Below are positions 1-7,375 of a DNA stretch of 8,411 nucleotides, in pieces (within the stretch, counting starts at the first letter, position 1; each line of letters starts with the position of its first letter). Origin of the DNA: an uncultured Prevotellaceae bacterium. Lineage in GTDB: Bacteria; Bacteroidota; Bacteroidia; Bacteroidales; Bacteroidaceae. The stretch lies in NCBI GenBank assembly GCA_900557555.1, contig USTH01000052.1, forward strand, positions 1 through 8,411, written 5' to 3'. The notes below the pieces were generated by a model. The model worked only from the letters and a program-made list of their open reading frames with translations. It did not search any database and was not told where the DNA came from. The translations under genes and the position numbers were made by a program.

Positions 1-59
1 CCCACATGCACCTCAAAGACTCACACAGAGGATTCATGGCAACTGCATCATACCGATGA
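1..59 (+). CDS. 3' end of an unidentified upstream gene
   Basis: The third forward frame is open from the window edge to a TGA at 57-59, giving about 18 C-terminal residues that end in GFMATASYR. The stop lies 30 bases before the kelch-symporter start, a normal spacing for a gene of the same operon. The other two forward frames run on into the next gene out of frame, so this is the likeliest gene end. The tail is too short for me to name a family. From its position it may belong to the same sugar-utilisation operon, but that is inference. Confidence 0.45.
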   Translation, partial: HMHLKDSHRGFMATASYR

Positions 60-89
60 CAGTCTGTCTACATTCAACCACACGACACC

Positions 90-2738
90 ATGCACAAGCC
101 GGCACTATCTTTACCCATATTACTGTTAATGCTGTTTCTGCCTACGGCTCTTGCCATGGGCAACAACACCTCACAACCATTCAACAATTTTCTTTTCGAG
201 CCCCTACCGGCCCTGCAAACAGAGTGCGGTCAAGGCGTGGCATCACCCTATGCCGGAGTGAGCAACGGCTGGATTGTAGTGGCAGGGGGCTGTAACTTTC
301 CTAACACCCCCGTGGCAGAGGGCGGAAAGAAGCGATTTTACAGCAACGTCTTCACCCTCAACACCCACTCACCAACCCAATGGGTCAATGCGGGATTATT
401 GCCCACAGCCTCTGCCTACGGAGTGGCGCTAACCACAACAGACGGTATCGTATGTATCGGCGGCACTGACGGCATCAGGAGTCTCGCATCAGTGTGGCGC
501 ATGTGCGCCGACGCCAACGGCAATGTAACCTTTGCCGCACTGCCACCACTGCCCATTGCCCTCGACAATATGACAGGAGCAGTCAGCCTTGACGGATACA
601 TCTATGTGGCAGGTGGGCAAAGCAACGGAACACCTTCACACAAGGTTTTCAGACTGAAATACCCCGACGGCAGCAACTGGGAACGCCTGCCTGACTTTCC
701 CGGGCCACCGCGACTGCAAGCCGCTGCCTGTGTGCAGGATAATGCCACAGGAAGCGCATTATACCTCATTGGAGGTTACTCGGCTGCCGGTGCCAATCCC
801 TCGGGTCTAATCTACAACATTAACACACAGACATGGAGTAGCACCGCTCCTGTCACAGTCAACGGCGAACCCACAGCTGTGGCAGGAGCAGTATGCGCCA
901 AGTCGGGCAACTCATGCATAGTCTGCATGGGCGGTGTGAACAAGGAGGTGTTTGACAACGCCATTACAAGACAGACCAACCCACCTGCCGACAACGACAT
1001 ACAGCAGAAGCTATACCTCACCCAACAGCCGGAGTGGTACCGCTTCGGCACCAGCCTGCTTGTCTACAACACAATTACCGACACATGGACTCAGTTGCCC
1101 GGCTCGCCACTTCTGGCAAGAGCAGGTGCCGCCATAGCCGACACCGACATCAACGGGCACCACCGCTGGGTAGTAATCAACGGAGAACTCAAGCCCGGCA
1201 TACGTTCCCGGCAGGTAACTGCCGTTGGCATCGAAAACCACACCTCTTTTGGATGGTTCAACTGGGCGGTGCTTTGTGCATACCTCGTGGGCATGCTTGT
1301 ACTGGGCTATATGTTCATGCACCGTGAGAAGAGTGCCAACGACTTCTTTACTGGCGGAGGCCGCATTCCGTGGTGGGCCGCAGGCATAAGCATCTTCGCC
1401 ACCATCATGAGTGCAATAACCTACATGTCCATTCCAGCCAAAGCCTATGCCACCGACTGGAAATACTACCCCATGCAGATAATGATACTCATTGTAGCAT
1501 TCCCCGTGGTGAAATATTATCTGCCATTCTTCCGCCGTCTAAACGCAAGCTCCGCCTACGCCTATCTGGAGCGGCGGTTCAGCTATGGTGTAAGAGCCAT
1601 GGCAAGCATCCTGTTTATGGCCTTTATGGTGGCACGCATGGCTCTGGTGCTGTTTCTGCCTTCACTCGCCATGTCGGCAGTGACCGATATCAACATCTTT
1701 GTCTGCATTATCCTTATGGCGGCCATCACCATTGTTTATTGCACCATGGGAGGCATGGAGGCAGTGGTGTGGGGTGACGTGGTTCAAGGTTTCATTCTTG
1801 TGGCAGGAGCGGTGTTTGCCGCCGTCTACCTTGTAACCCACACTCAGGGAGGTTTCCCCGAATTTCTTAACATAGGCATGACCGACCACAAGTTTGTGCT
1901 CTTTGACTGGTCACTGGACTACCGCACCCCCACATTCTGGATTATCATTCTCGGCGGTCTGGCCAACAATCTCATTTCCTACACCTCTGACCAAACCATC
2001 ATACAGCGCTACATGACCACCCGCAACGAGCGTTCGGCCTCACGCGGAATCTTTACCAATGCCATTCTGCAGATACTGGTGTCAGTGGTGTTCTACACCA
2101 TAGGTACGGGTCTCTACACTTTCTTCAAGACGCACCCCGCCTCACTTGACATCACTATGAACAAGACCGATGCCATCTTTCCGTTCTTCATGATGAGCCA
2201 ACTGCCACAAGGCATTGCGGGACTGCTCATAGCAGCCCTCTTCGCCGCTACCATGAGTACCATCTCGTCTAACATCAATTCGGTCAGCACAGCCTTCACC
2301 ATTGACTTCTACAAGAAATGCCGCCCGGCAGCAAGCGAACGGTCCACACTGCTCACCGCACGCTGTTCGGGCATAGCGGCAGGAGTGGCAGGCACACTGA
2401 CAGCCATACTGATGGCCATAACCGACATTCATTCTCTGCTCGACTACTTCAACACCATTCTCGGAATGCTCACAGGCTCCATCGGCGCACTGTTTCTGAT
2501 GGGCATTTTCTTCAAGCGCATCAACGCCACATGCGCCCTCATAGGCTTTTTGTGTGGCACACTGACAGTGTTCTACATGAACTACTACACTCAGGTGAAT
2601 TTCTTCCTATTCGGATTTACAAGCATGGCGGTGGCTGTGGGTACCGCCCTATTGCTCTCGTTGGTGATGCCCAATAACAAGGAAATAGATGGACTGACAT
2701 GGAGCACTTTCATACACAAACTACACAAACACACATAA
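90..2738 (+). CDS. Kelch-propeller mutarotase fused to SSS-family sodium:solute symporter (probable sialic acid importer)
   Basis: The protein has 882 residues. Residues 1-22 form a signal peptide ending in ALA. Residues about 30-385 carry kelch blades, seen as GG doublets at 66, 124, 175, 228 and 281 plus a degenerate one near 364; this fits a six-bladed propeller of the NanM (N-acetylneuraminate mutarotase) type. Residues about 388-860 are a complete SSS/LeuT-fold symporter with about 13 membrane segments. It includes the conserved DQTIIQRYMTTRNERSASRG stretch (634-653) and the Ser-rich Na+-site helix around ALFAATMSTISSN (716-728). Thirteen segments with an outside N-terminus suit a periplasmic propeller. 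The propeller would convert sugar anomers released outside and pass them to the symporter for uptake across the inner membrane. The YhcH-family gene 10 bases downstream supports a sialic acid substrate. That substrate is inferred; the domain calls are strong. There is no evident Shine-Dalgarno, as is usual in Bacteroidetes. Confidence 0.9.
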   Translation: MHKPALSLPILLLMLFLPTALAMGNNTSQPFNNFLFEPLPALQTECGQGVASPYAGVSNGWIVVAGGCNFPNTPVAEGGKKRFYSNVFTLNTHSPTQWVNAGLLPTASAYGVALTTTDGIVCIGGTDGIRSLASVWRMCADANGNVTFAALPPLPIALDNMTGAVSLDGYIYVAGGQSNGTPSHKVFRLKYPDGSNWERLPDFPGPPRLQAAACVQDNATGSALYLIGGYSAAGANPSGLIYNINTQTWSSTAPVTVNGEPTAVAGAVCAKSGNSCIVCMGGVNKEVFDNAITRQTNPPADNDIQQKLYLTQQPEWYRFGTSLLVYNTITDTWTQLPGSPLLARAGAAIADTDINGHHRWVVINGELKPGIRSRQVTAVGIENHTSFGWFNWAVLCAYLVGMLVLGYMFMHREKSANDFFTGGGRIPWWAAGISIFATIMSAITYMSIPAKAYATDWKYYPMQIMILIVAFPVVKYYLPFFRRLNASSAYAYLERRFSYGVRAMASILFMAFMVARMALVLFLPSLAMSAVTDINIFVCIILMAAITIVYCTMGGMEAVVWGDVVQGFILVAGAVFAAVYLVTHTQGGFPEFLNIGMTDHKFVLFDWSLDYRTPTFWIIILGGLANNLISYTSDQTIIQRYMTTRNERSASRGIFTNAILQILVSVVFYTIGTGLYTFFKTHPASLDITMNKTDAIFPFFMMSQLPQGIAGLLIAALFAATMSTISSNINSVSTAFTIDFYKKCRPAASERSTLLTARCSGIAAGVAGTLTAILMAITDIHSLLDYFNTILGMLTGSIGALFLMGIFFKRINATCALIGFLCGTLTVFYMNYYTQVNFFLFGFTSMAVAVGTALLLSLVMPNNKEIDGLTWSTFIHKLHKHT

Positions 2739-2748
2739 ACTACCTCTC

Positions 2749-3195
2749 ATGATAATTGCAAAACTTACTGACCACAAACGCTACGAACCTCTGCACCCCT
2801 TGCTCAAGCAACTGTTTGACTATGTATGCAGCCACGACTTCACCGACACTCCTGCAGGACGCATAGCTCTGCAAGGCGATGACCTGTTCGTCAACCTTGA
2901 TGAAAGCCAACTTGTCGAGAAAGACAAACAACGTCTTGAGGTGCATCGCAAATACATCGATGTCCACATTCCGCTGACCAGCGCCGAAGAATTCGGTTGG
3001 CGACCGTTGAGCACACTCGGCAATAGTGACGCCCCCTTCAACTGCGAACGCGACATAGCCTTCTACACCGCCAAAAGCGATAAGTGGTTCACCCTATGTC
3101 TGGGCGAGTTTTGCATCGTCTTTCCCGAAGACGCCCATGCACCCATTGTCGGAAACGGCGTAACACGCAAATTGGTCGGCAAGATAAGACTCTAA
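2749..3195 (+). CDS. YhcH/YjgK/YiaL family protein, probable sialic acid anomerase (NanQ-like)
   Basis: The protein has 148 residues, the usual length for this single-domain cupin-like family. Family hallmarks are LEVHRKYIDVHIPL (63-76), which carries the Glu64/His66/His73 metal-ligand pattern, and GEFCIVFPEDAHAP (119-132) with His130. It has no signal peptide or membrane segment, so it should be cytoplasmic. E. coli YhcH is known as NanQ, an N-acetylneuraminate anomerase; other members (YiaL, YjgK) sit in other sugar operons. It starts 10 bases after the kelch-symporter stop, so the two are almost certainly cotranscribed, and the mutarotase next door favours the sialic acid role. Family membership is secure; the exact substrate is inferred from context. 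Confidence 0.88.
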   Translation: MIIAKLTDHKRYEPLHPLLKQLFDYVCSHDFTDTPAGRIALQGDDLFVNLDESQLVEKDKQRLEVHRKYIDVHIPLTSAEEFGWRPLSTLGNSDAPFNCERDIAFYTAKSDKWFTLCLGEFCIVFPEDAHAPIVGNGVTRKLVGKIRL

Positions 3196-3240
3196 CACAA
3201 CCCCGCCTGCACACACTCACCATAAAAACCTCCGACAATC

Positions 3241-4407
3241 ATGAAACATGCCACACTTCTGTTTATTTCAATATGGTTCTCTATGGGCGCATACGCCCAA
3301 CAGAAAATAATACATTTTCCGCTGCACCCGATAGAAAGCGACAGTGTCTATTTCATGGACTTCTTCTGGCACGACATACAGGAAGAAGCTGTCAAGACAC
3401 CTCTCACCACTACGCCACACCACACGTGGGATGTCAAGCCCGCAACGCCAACACATACCGCTAAAATGGAAAATCAGTGGGCCGAGACAGTCCGACATCT
3501 CAACATTCTCGGCGAGAGCGACAGCGGCAGCCTTAGCCAGTCGCTCAACCTATTCAACCAGAGTTATGCCCTCAGCCAACTCACAGGAAAAGCAAGATAC
3601 ATTGACATGGCCGAACATATTCTGTTGAACAGCATACTCCCACGATGGAAAAAAGAGACTCCTGGCGCAACTAAGGACGAGGCCACCAAATTGCTGCGCA
3701 CAGTCAACCAGATGGCATACTCCACCTCTGGCAACAACGTGTATATCAATATGCCTATGCGCACAAACGCACACATCAAGACAAAAGAACTTGACCTCTT
3801 TCTACGAAGTGTCAACAGCAGCCCGTGGTATAACGAAACTACCATCTCCATTGCCGCCAACAACTCACCCATAGAAGTGACCGATATTGATTCACTTAAC
3901 GAATTTCAAAAAGCCATCCACCACGACGCCACCTCCCCGCAGGCTCCCTGCATGGCCAGCCTGCACCTGCGAATACCACTGTGGACAACCGGCGAAACCC
4001 CATTACACGGTTTCAAGGCCAGCATTCCACGCAAGAACAGCACGCAAATAATGGTCAACGGCATAACCCAAAGCCGACCGACCGTTACCAATGGCTACAT
4101 AGTGATAACCAGAGAATGGGCTCCGGGCGACATCATTACCGTCAGAATACCTACACCCATAATGCGTCTGGCGCAAGCAGACAAGCCCAACGATATCGCC
4201 CTGCAACGCGGCCCGTTCGTATATTATTATATAGGTACTGCTCCTGATGACTTCATTAACAAAAACACCGTCATAAACCACCAGTTCAGCCAGACCGACA
4301 ATGCCGTGGTATTGAGCGGAATGCTCGGAGACAGCGAAAACAGGTTCTTTGCCCTGCCATACTGTCAATCCTCAAAAAAAGAGAAAATTTTTATGCCGTC
4401 AAGATAG
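3241..4407 (+). CDS. Secreted mini GH127/DUF1680-like protein lacking the catalytic core
   Basis: The protein has 388 residues with a signal peptide ending AYA-QQ (cut near residue 19), so it is periplasmic or exported. The C-terminal half matches the beta-sandwich of GH127 (DUF1680, beta-L-arabinofuranosidase type): LHLRIPLWTTG (241-251), NGYIVITREWAPGD (284-297), VRIPTPIMRL (301-310) and IALQRGPFVYYY (319-330). Residues about 102-134 resemble the last barrel helices (YALSQLTGKARYIDMAEHIL), and 26-50 resemble the family's extreme N-terminus (FFWHDIQEEA). Full GH127 enzymes usually exceed 600 residues; most of the alpha/alpha barrel is missing here. The mature protein has only two cysteines (237, 375), so the CCxP-type zinc/nucleophile cluster is absent. 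It is therefore probably non-catalytic or altered in function, perhaps sugar-binding. It begins 45 bases after the NanQ-like gene and looks like the last gene of that operon. The end, ALPYCQSSKKEKIFMPSR, fits a natural family terminus. Confidence 0.75.
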   Translation: MKHATLLFISIWFSMGAYAQQKIIHFPLHPIESDSVYFMDFFWHDIQEEAVKTPLTTTPHHTWDVKPATPTHTAKMENQWAETVRHLNILGESDSGSLSQSLNLFNQSYALSQLTGKARYIDMAEHILLNSILPRWKKETPGATKDEATKLLRTVNQMAYSTSGNNVYINMPMRTNAHIKTKELDLFLRSVNSSPWYNETTISIAANNSPIEVTDIDSLNEFQKAIHHDATSPQAPCMASLHLRIPLWTTGETPLHGFKASIPRKNSTQIMVNGITQSRPTVTNGYIVITREWAPGDIITVRIPTPIMRLAQADKPNDIALQRGPFVYYYIGTAPDDFINKNTVINHQFSQTDNAVVLSGMLGDSENRFFALPYCQSSKKEKIFMPSR

Positions 4408-4409
4408 TT

Positions 4410-4427
4410 TTGGCACACCGTCTGCTT
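4410..4427 (+). promoter_or_regulatory. Candidate sigma-54 (-24/-12) promoter of groSL
   Basis: TTGGCAC (4410-4416) followed by CTGCTT (4422-4427) matches the RpoN consensus TGGCACG-N4-TTGC. The GG (4412-4413) and GC (4424-4425) are 12 bases apart start to start, exactly as required. Two consensus bases differ: G to A after GGCAC, and T to C at the first base of TTGC. Transcription would start near 4436-4438, giving a leader of about 67 bases before groS. It begins three bases after the preceding gene's stop. No good TAnnTTTG box was found in the same gap. A sigma-54 promoter needs an enhancer-binding activator, whose site would lie inside the upstream gene; I could not identify one. Confidence 0.5.
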
Positions 4428-4443
4428 TATTGTTTTATAAAGC
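4424..4443 (+). repeat. Short AT-rich hairpin in the groS leader
   Basis: GCTTTAT (4424-4430) and ATAAAGC (4437-4443) are a perfect 7-bp inverted repeat around the loop TGTTTT. No T-tract follows, so it is a poor intrinsic terminator for the upstream operon. Its left arm overlaps the -12 element of the sigma-54-like promoter and the predicted start falls in its right arm, so it may instead be an operator or melt-promoting sequence. Its function is unproven. Confidence 0.4.
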
Positions 4444-4503
4444 GCTGACAACCGACTGCGCAAAAGAACAAATAAACAACAAATAATTAAATAACTACAA
4501 GCT

Positions 4504-4776
4504 ATGAAACTTAAACCATTAGCAGACAGAGTATTGATTTCTCCTGCAGCAGCAGAAGAAAAAACCGTAGGCGGCATCATCATTCCTGATACCGTAAAAG
4601 AAAAACCACTACAAGGCAGCGTTATCGCTGTTGGCGAAGGAAAAAGCGATGAAAAGATGGTTCTCAAAGAGGGCGACCAGGTTCTGTATGGCAAATACGC
4701 CGGAACAGAAGTAGAATTTGAGGGCGAAAAATATCTTATCATGCGCCAGTCGGACGTAGTGGCCGTCATTAAATAA
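4504..4776 (+). CDS. groS: GroES co-chaperonin (Cpn10)
   Basis: The protein has 90 residues, slightly shorter than the E. coli protein. It opens KLKPLADRVLI, typical of Cpn10. The mobile loop that contacts the GroEL apical domain spans about residues 16-32, with the hydrophobic anchor GGIIIP at 23-28. The C-terminal strand pattern GDQVLYGKYAG (57-67) and YLIMRQSDVVAVI (77-89) is also family-typical. It caps the folding chamber of the cytoplasmic GroEL heptamer. It lies 35 bases upstream of groL, forming the standard bicistronic operon. The start has no Shine-Dalgarno; an A-rich leader precedes the ATG, as is common in Bacteroidetes. Confidence 0.97.
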   Translation: MKLKPLADRVLISPAAAEEKTVGGIIIPDTVKEKPLQGSVIAVGEGKSDEKMVLKEGDQVLYGKYAGTEVEFEGEKYLIMRQSDVVAVIK

Positions 4777-4795
4777 TTTTAGCAAACAATTAATC

Positions 4796-4803
4796 AAAGG
4801 AGA
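4796..4803 (+). promoter_or_regulatory. Strong Shine-Dalgarno of groL
   Basis: AAAGGAGA lies 8 bases before the groL ATG. The other genes in the window have no comparable purine-rich site, in line with the usual lack of Shine-Dalgarno sequences in Bacteroidetes. It supports the start at 4812 and may raise GroEL translation relative to GroES. Confidence 0.6.
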
Positions 4804-4811
4804 AAACTATT

Positions 4812-6443
4812 ATGGCAAAAGAAATAAAATACGACGTAAACGCACGTGAAATGCTCAAGGCTGGTGCAGATGCTCTGGCAAATGCAGTGAAAGTGACCCT
4901 CGGCCCTAAAGGTCGCAATGTGGTTATCGACAAAAAGTTCGGCGCTCCGAAAATCACTAAGGACGGAGTATCAGTAGCAAAGGAAATCGAACTTGAAGAC
5001 GCTTTTGAAAATGCAGGTGCACAGCTTGTTAAGAGCGTTGCAAGCAAGACTGGTGACGACGCTGGTGACGGCACAACAACCGCCACAGTATTGGCTCAGG
5101 CCATTCTCTCTGAAGGCATGAAGAACGTGGCTGCCGGTGCCAATCCGCTTGATGTTAAGCGCGGTATCGACAAGGCCGTAGCAAAGGTCGTTGAGTCTAT
5201 CAAGGAACAGGCCGAACAAGTGGAAGACAACTACGACAAGATTGAGCAGGTTGCCACAGTTTCTGCCAACAACGACCCTGAAATCGGGAAGCTCATTGCC
5301 GATGGTATGCGTGCAGTAAGCGTAAACGGTGTAATCACCATTGAAGATGGCAAGACAAACGAGACCCTGCTCAAGACTGTTGAAGGCATGCAGTTTGACC
5401 GCGGCTATCTGTCACCATACTTCGTCACCGACACCGAGAAGATGGAGTGTGCAATGGAGAAACCATACATCTTGATTTACGACAAGAAGATTTCTGCACT
5501 CAAAGACTTCCTGCCTATTCTCGAACCTGCCGTACAGTCAGGCCGTCCTCTGCTCGTCATTGCAGAAGACGTGGACTCTGAAGCCCTCACCACCCTCGTG
5601 GTAAACCGTCTGCGCACACAGCTCAAGATTTGTGCAGTCAAGGCTCCTGGCTTCGGAGACCGTCGCAAAGCAATTCTTGAAGACATAGCAATTCTTACTG
5701 GCGGTGTAGTTATCTCTGAAGAGAAAGGCCTCAAGCTTGAGCAAGCCACTATCGACATGCTCGGCACAGCCGAAAAGGTCACTGTAAGCAAAGACAACAC
5801 AACAATCGTGAACGGCGCTGGTGACTCTGAAAACATCAAAGAGCGCATCAACCAGATCAAGTCAGAGATTGCCAACACCACATCCTCATACGACAAAGAA
5901 AAACTCCAAGAACGCCTTGCCAAACTTAGTGGCGGTGTCTGCGTGCTCGAAGTAGGAGCTTCTTCCGAAACCGAACAGAAGGAAAAGAAAGACCGTTGCG
6001 ACGACGCCCTCTGTGCAACACGCGCAGCCATTGAAGAAGGTATCGTTACCGGTGGCGGTGTGGCTTACATTCGCGCCCAGGCAGCTCTTGAAGGCCTTCA
6101 GGGAGACAACGCCGATGAGACAACAGGCGTAAACATCATTCGTCGCGCCATAGAGGAGCCTCTGCGCCAGATCTGCCACAATGCAGGCCTTGAGGGAGCC
6201 GTTGTAGTAAACAACGTCCGCGAGGGCAAAGGCAACTATGGCTTCAACGCCAAGAAGGAAGTCTATGAGGATCTACGTGCCGCAGGTGTGGTTGACCCCG
6301 CCAAGGTTACACGTGTGGCCCTCGAAAACGCAGCTTCAATTGCAGGTATGTTCCTCACCACAGAGTGCGTCATCTGCGACAAAAAAGAAGAAACACCGCA
6401 GATGCAGATGCCCGCAGGTGGCATGGGCGGCGGCATGATGTAA
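4812..6443 (+). CDS. groL: GroEL 60-kDa chaperonin (Cpn60)
   Basis: The protein has 543 residues, full length for the family. It contains the nucleotide-binding LGPKGRNV loop (30-37), the GDGTTTATVLAQ motif with its ATP-coordinating Asp86, the catalytic Asp398 in CDDAL, and the Cpn60 signature AAIEEGIVTGGG (405-416). The apical substrate- and GroES-binding region lies around residues 190-375, including EPAVQSGRPLLVIAEDVDSE (238-257). The C-terminus ends in a Gly/Met tail (MPAGGMGGGMM), the flexible segment inside the cavity. With GroES it forms the ATP-driven cytoplasmic protein-folding machine. It is cotranscribed with groS and followed by an intrinsic terminator. No CIRCE element is present upstream; control may instead run through the sigma-54-like promoter. 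Confidence 0.98.
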   Translation: MAKEIKYDVNAREMLKAGADALANAVKVTLGPKGRNVVIDKKFGAPKITKDGVSVAKEIELEDAFENAGAQLVKSVASKTGDDAGDGTTTATVLAQAILSEGMKNVAAGANPLDVKRGIDKAVAKVVESIKEQAEQVEDNYDKIEQVATVSANNDPEIGKLIADGMRAVSVNGVITIEDGKTNETLLKTVEGMQFDRGYLSPYFVTDTEKMECAMEKPYILIYDKKISALKDFLPILEPAVQSGRPLLVIAEDVDSEALTTLVVNRLRTQLKICAVKAPGFGDRRKAILEDIAILTGGVVISEEKGLKLEQATIDMLGTAEKVTVSKDNTTIVNGAGDSENIKERINQIKSEIANTTSSYDKEKLQERLAKLSGGVCVLEVGASSETEQKEKKDRCDDALCATRAAIEEGIVTGGGVAYIRAQAALEGLQGDNADETTGVNIIRRAIEEPLRQICHNAGLEGAVVVNNVREGKGNYGFNAKKEVYEDLRAAGVVDPAKVTRVALENAASIAGMFLTTECVICDKKEETPQMQMPAGGMGGGMM

Positions 6444-6481
6444 CAATCAAAGATTAATTGCCACTTGATGCAATAAAACAC

Positions 6482-6532
6482 AAAATCGGCCGTTAGATAA
6501 CTAAAGGAAGGATTCTGACGACCGATTTTTTT
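6482..6532 (+). terminator. Intrinsic terminator after groL, built from the dispersed repeat motif
   Basis: The left arm is AAAATCGG, one unpaired C, then CGTTAGA (6482-6497). The right arm is TCTGACG, one unpaired A, then CCGATTTTT (6514-6530). They pair around a 16-base loop with one C/A mismatch and one G-T wobble, and the run of Ts extends to 6532. The arms match the AAATCGGYCRTTAGR repeat also found at 7195-7375 and 8359-8407. Only 30 bases separate the T-tract from the rubrerythrin start, with no clear promoter between them, so partial read-through from groSL is possible. Confidence 0.75.
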
Positions 6533-6562
6533 ATAAACTAACCCCATAAAACAATTACCATT

Positions 6563-7111
6563 ATGAACAAGAAATTCATCTGCACCGTGTGTGGCTATGT
6601 ACACGAAGGTCCCACACCTCCTGAGAAATGTCCACTTTGCAAGGCTCCTGCCAGCAAGTTCAAGGAAATGGACGAAGACTCCGCATCTTTTGCCACCGAG
6701 CACGAAATAGGAGTTGCTAAAGGTTGCGATGCCGAAATGATTGCAGACCTCAACGCACACTTCAACGGTGAGTGCACAGAGGTGGGCATGTATCTCGCTA
6801 TGTCGCGCCAGGCTGACCGCGAGGGTTATCCCGAAATCGCTGAAGCATTCAAGCGTTACGCCTTTGAAGAAGCCGAACACGCAAGCAAGTTCGCCGAACT
6901 GCTGGGCGATGTGGTATGGGACACCAAGACCAATCTTGAGAAGCGTGCCGCTGCCGAAGCTGGTGCATGCGCCGACAAGTTCCGCATTGCCAAACGCGCC
7001 AAGGAACTCAACCTTGATGCCATTCACGACACCGTTCATGAAATGGCAAAAGACGAAGCTCGTCACGGCGGTGGCTTTGCCGGCCTGCTGAAACGCTACT
7101 TCGGCAAATAA
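6563..7111 (+). CDS. rbr: Reverse-type rubrerythrin (rubredoxin domain N-terminal), peroxide detoxification
   Basis: The protein has 182 residues. Residues 1-35 are a rubredoxin-like FeS4 site with Cys7, Cys10, Cys23 and Cys26 in CxxC and CPLC motifs. Residues about 55-180 are a ferritin-like four-helix domain. Its di-iron ligands are drawn from Glu70/Glu73 (FNGECTEVGMY), Glu103 and His106 (FEEAEHASKF), and Glu160, Glu165 and His168 (HEMAKDEARHGG). Classical rubrerythrin has the opposite domain order, so this is the reverse rubrerythrin arrangement known from anaerobes. Such proteins reduce hydrogen peroxide with electrons from NADH through redox partners in the cytoplasm. The gene lies between two terminators and downstream of groSL, suggesting a stress-response cluster. 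Its own promoter is not obvious, and the start lacks a Shine-Dalgarno. Confidence 0.92.
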   Translation: MNKKFICTVCGYVHEGPTPPEKCPLCKAPASKFKEMDEDSASFATEHEIGVAKGCDAEMIADLNAHFNGECTEVGMYLAMSRQADREGYPEIAEAFKRYAFEEAEHASKFAELLGDVVWDTKTNLEKRAAAEAGACADKFRIAKRAKELNLDAIHDTVHEMAKDEARHGGGFAGLLKRYFGK

Positions 7112-7134
7112 AGACCCGAGACATAACATTCTAC

Positions 7135-7192
7135 AGTGAACAGACTCCGACATCACCCCTGATGGTGACGGCAGAGTCTGTTCACTTTTTTT
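7135..7192 (+). terminator. Strong intrinsic terminator after the rubrerythrin gene
   Basis: AGTGAACAGACTC (7135-7147) pairs perfectly with GAGTCTGTTCACT (7174-7186), 13 bp. An inner TCACC/GGTGA stem (7153-7157, 7164-7168) closes the loop, and a run of seven Ts follows (7186-7192). It lies 24 bases after the rubrerythrin stop. It shows no relation to the AAATCGGYCRTTAGR repeats. Confidence 0.92.
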
Positions 7193-7194
7193 AT

Positions 7195-7375
7195 CCCAAT
7201 TCGGTCGTTAGGACTTATTGTATTTTGTTTTTAGGAGCGCAGATGTTGCTTGTCGTTTTAGGGAATAACAGCGGGCTATTTTGAGCTAAAAACAAGCAAC
7301 AGATGCCTTATAAAAAACAAAAGGCAATAAGAAGTGTAAAAAAGATGTCGGTTACGACCTAATGACCGATTTGGG
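7195..7375. mobile_element. Imperfect foldback / MITE-like element without coding capacity
   Basis: The outer ends CCCAATTCGGTCGTTAGG (7195-7212) and CCTAATGACCGATTTGGG (7358-7375) are inverted repeats with two mismatches in 18. Further in, in matching order, pair CTTATTG with CAATAAG (7214-7220, 7325-7331), TTTTGTTTTT with AAAAACAAAA (7223-7232, 7313-7322), GTTGCTTGT with ACAAGCAAC (7245-7253, 7292-7300) and TTTTAG with CTAAAA (7256-7261, 7286-7291). The right arm carries about 25 extra bases (7332-7357). The terminal sequence recurs at 8359-8379, suggesting a dispersed family. No transposase or clear target duplication is visible. A structured RNA is an alternative reading. Confidence 0.5.

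Noticed and set aside
56..295. 79-codon ORF at the start of the window
   Set aside because: It overlaps the signal peptide and first propeller blade of the kelch-symporter in another frame and has no recognisable content.
1044..1060. Second sigma-54-like match (CGGCACCAGCCTGCTT)
   Set aside because: GG-to-GC spacing is 11, not 12, and it lies inside the kelch coding region with no gene start nearby.
4374..4407. Frameshift at the seven-A run near the end of the GH127-like gene
   Set aside because: The C-terminus as read, ALPYC followed by KKEKIFMPSR, resembles the usual family ending, so no frameshift is needed.
4408..4503. CIRCE/HrcA operator before groS
   Set aside because: No TTAGCACTC-N9-GAGTGCTAA type repeat; the only inverted repeat is the AT-rich 7-bp hairpin.
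5477..6031. 184-codon reverse-strand ORF inside groL
   Set aside because: Complete overlap with groL, which has full family motifs.
6263..7156. 297-codon reverse-strand ORF over groL and rubrerythrin
   Set aside because: It spans two well-supported genes and the terminator between them on the other strand, so it is a coding shadow.
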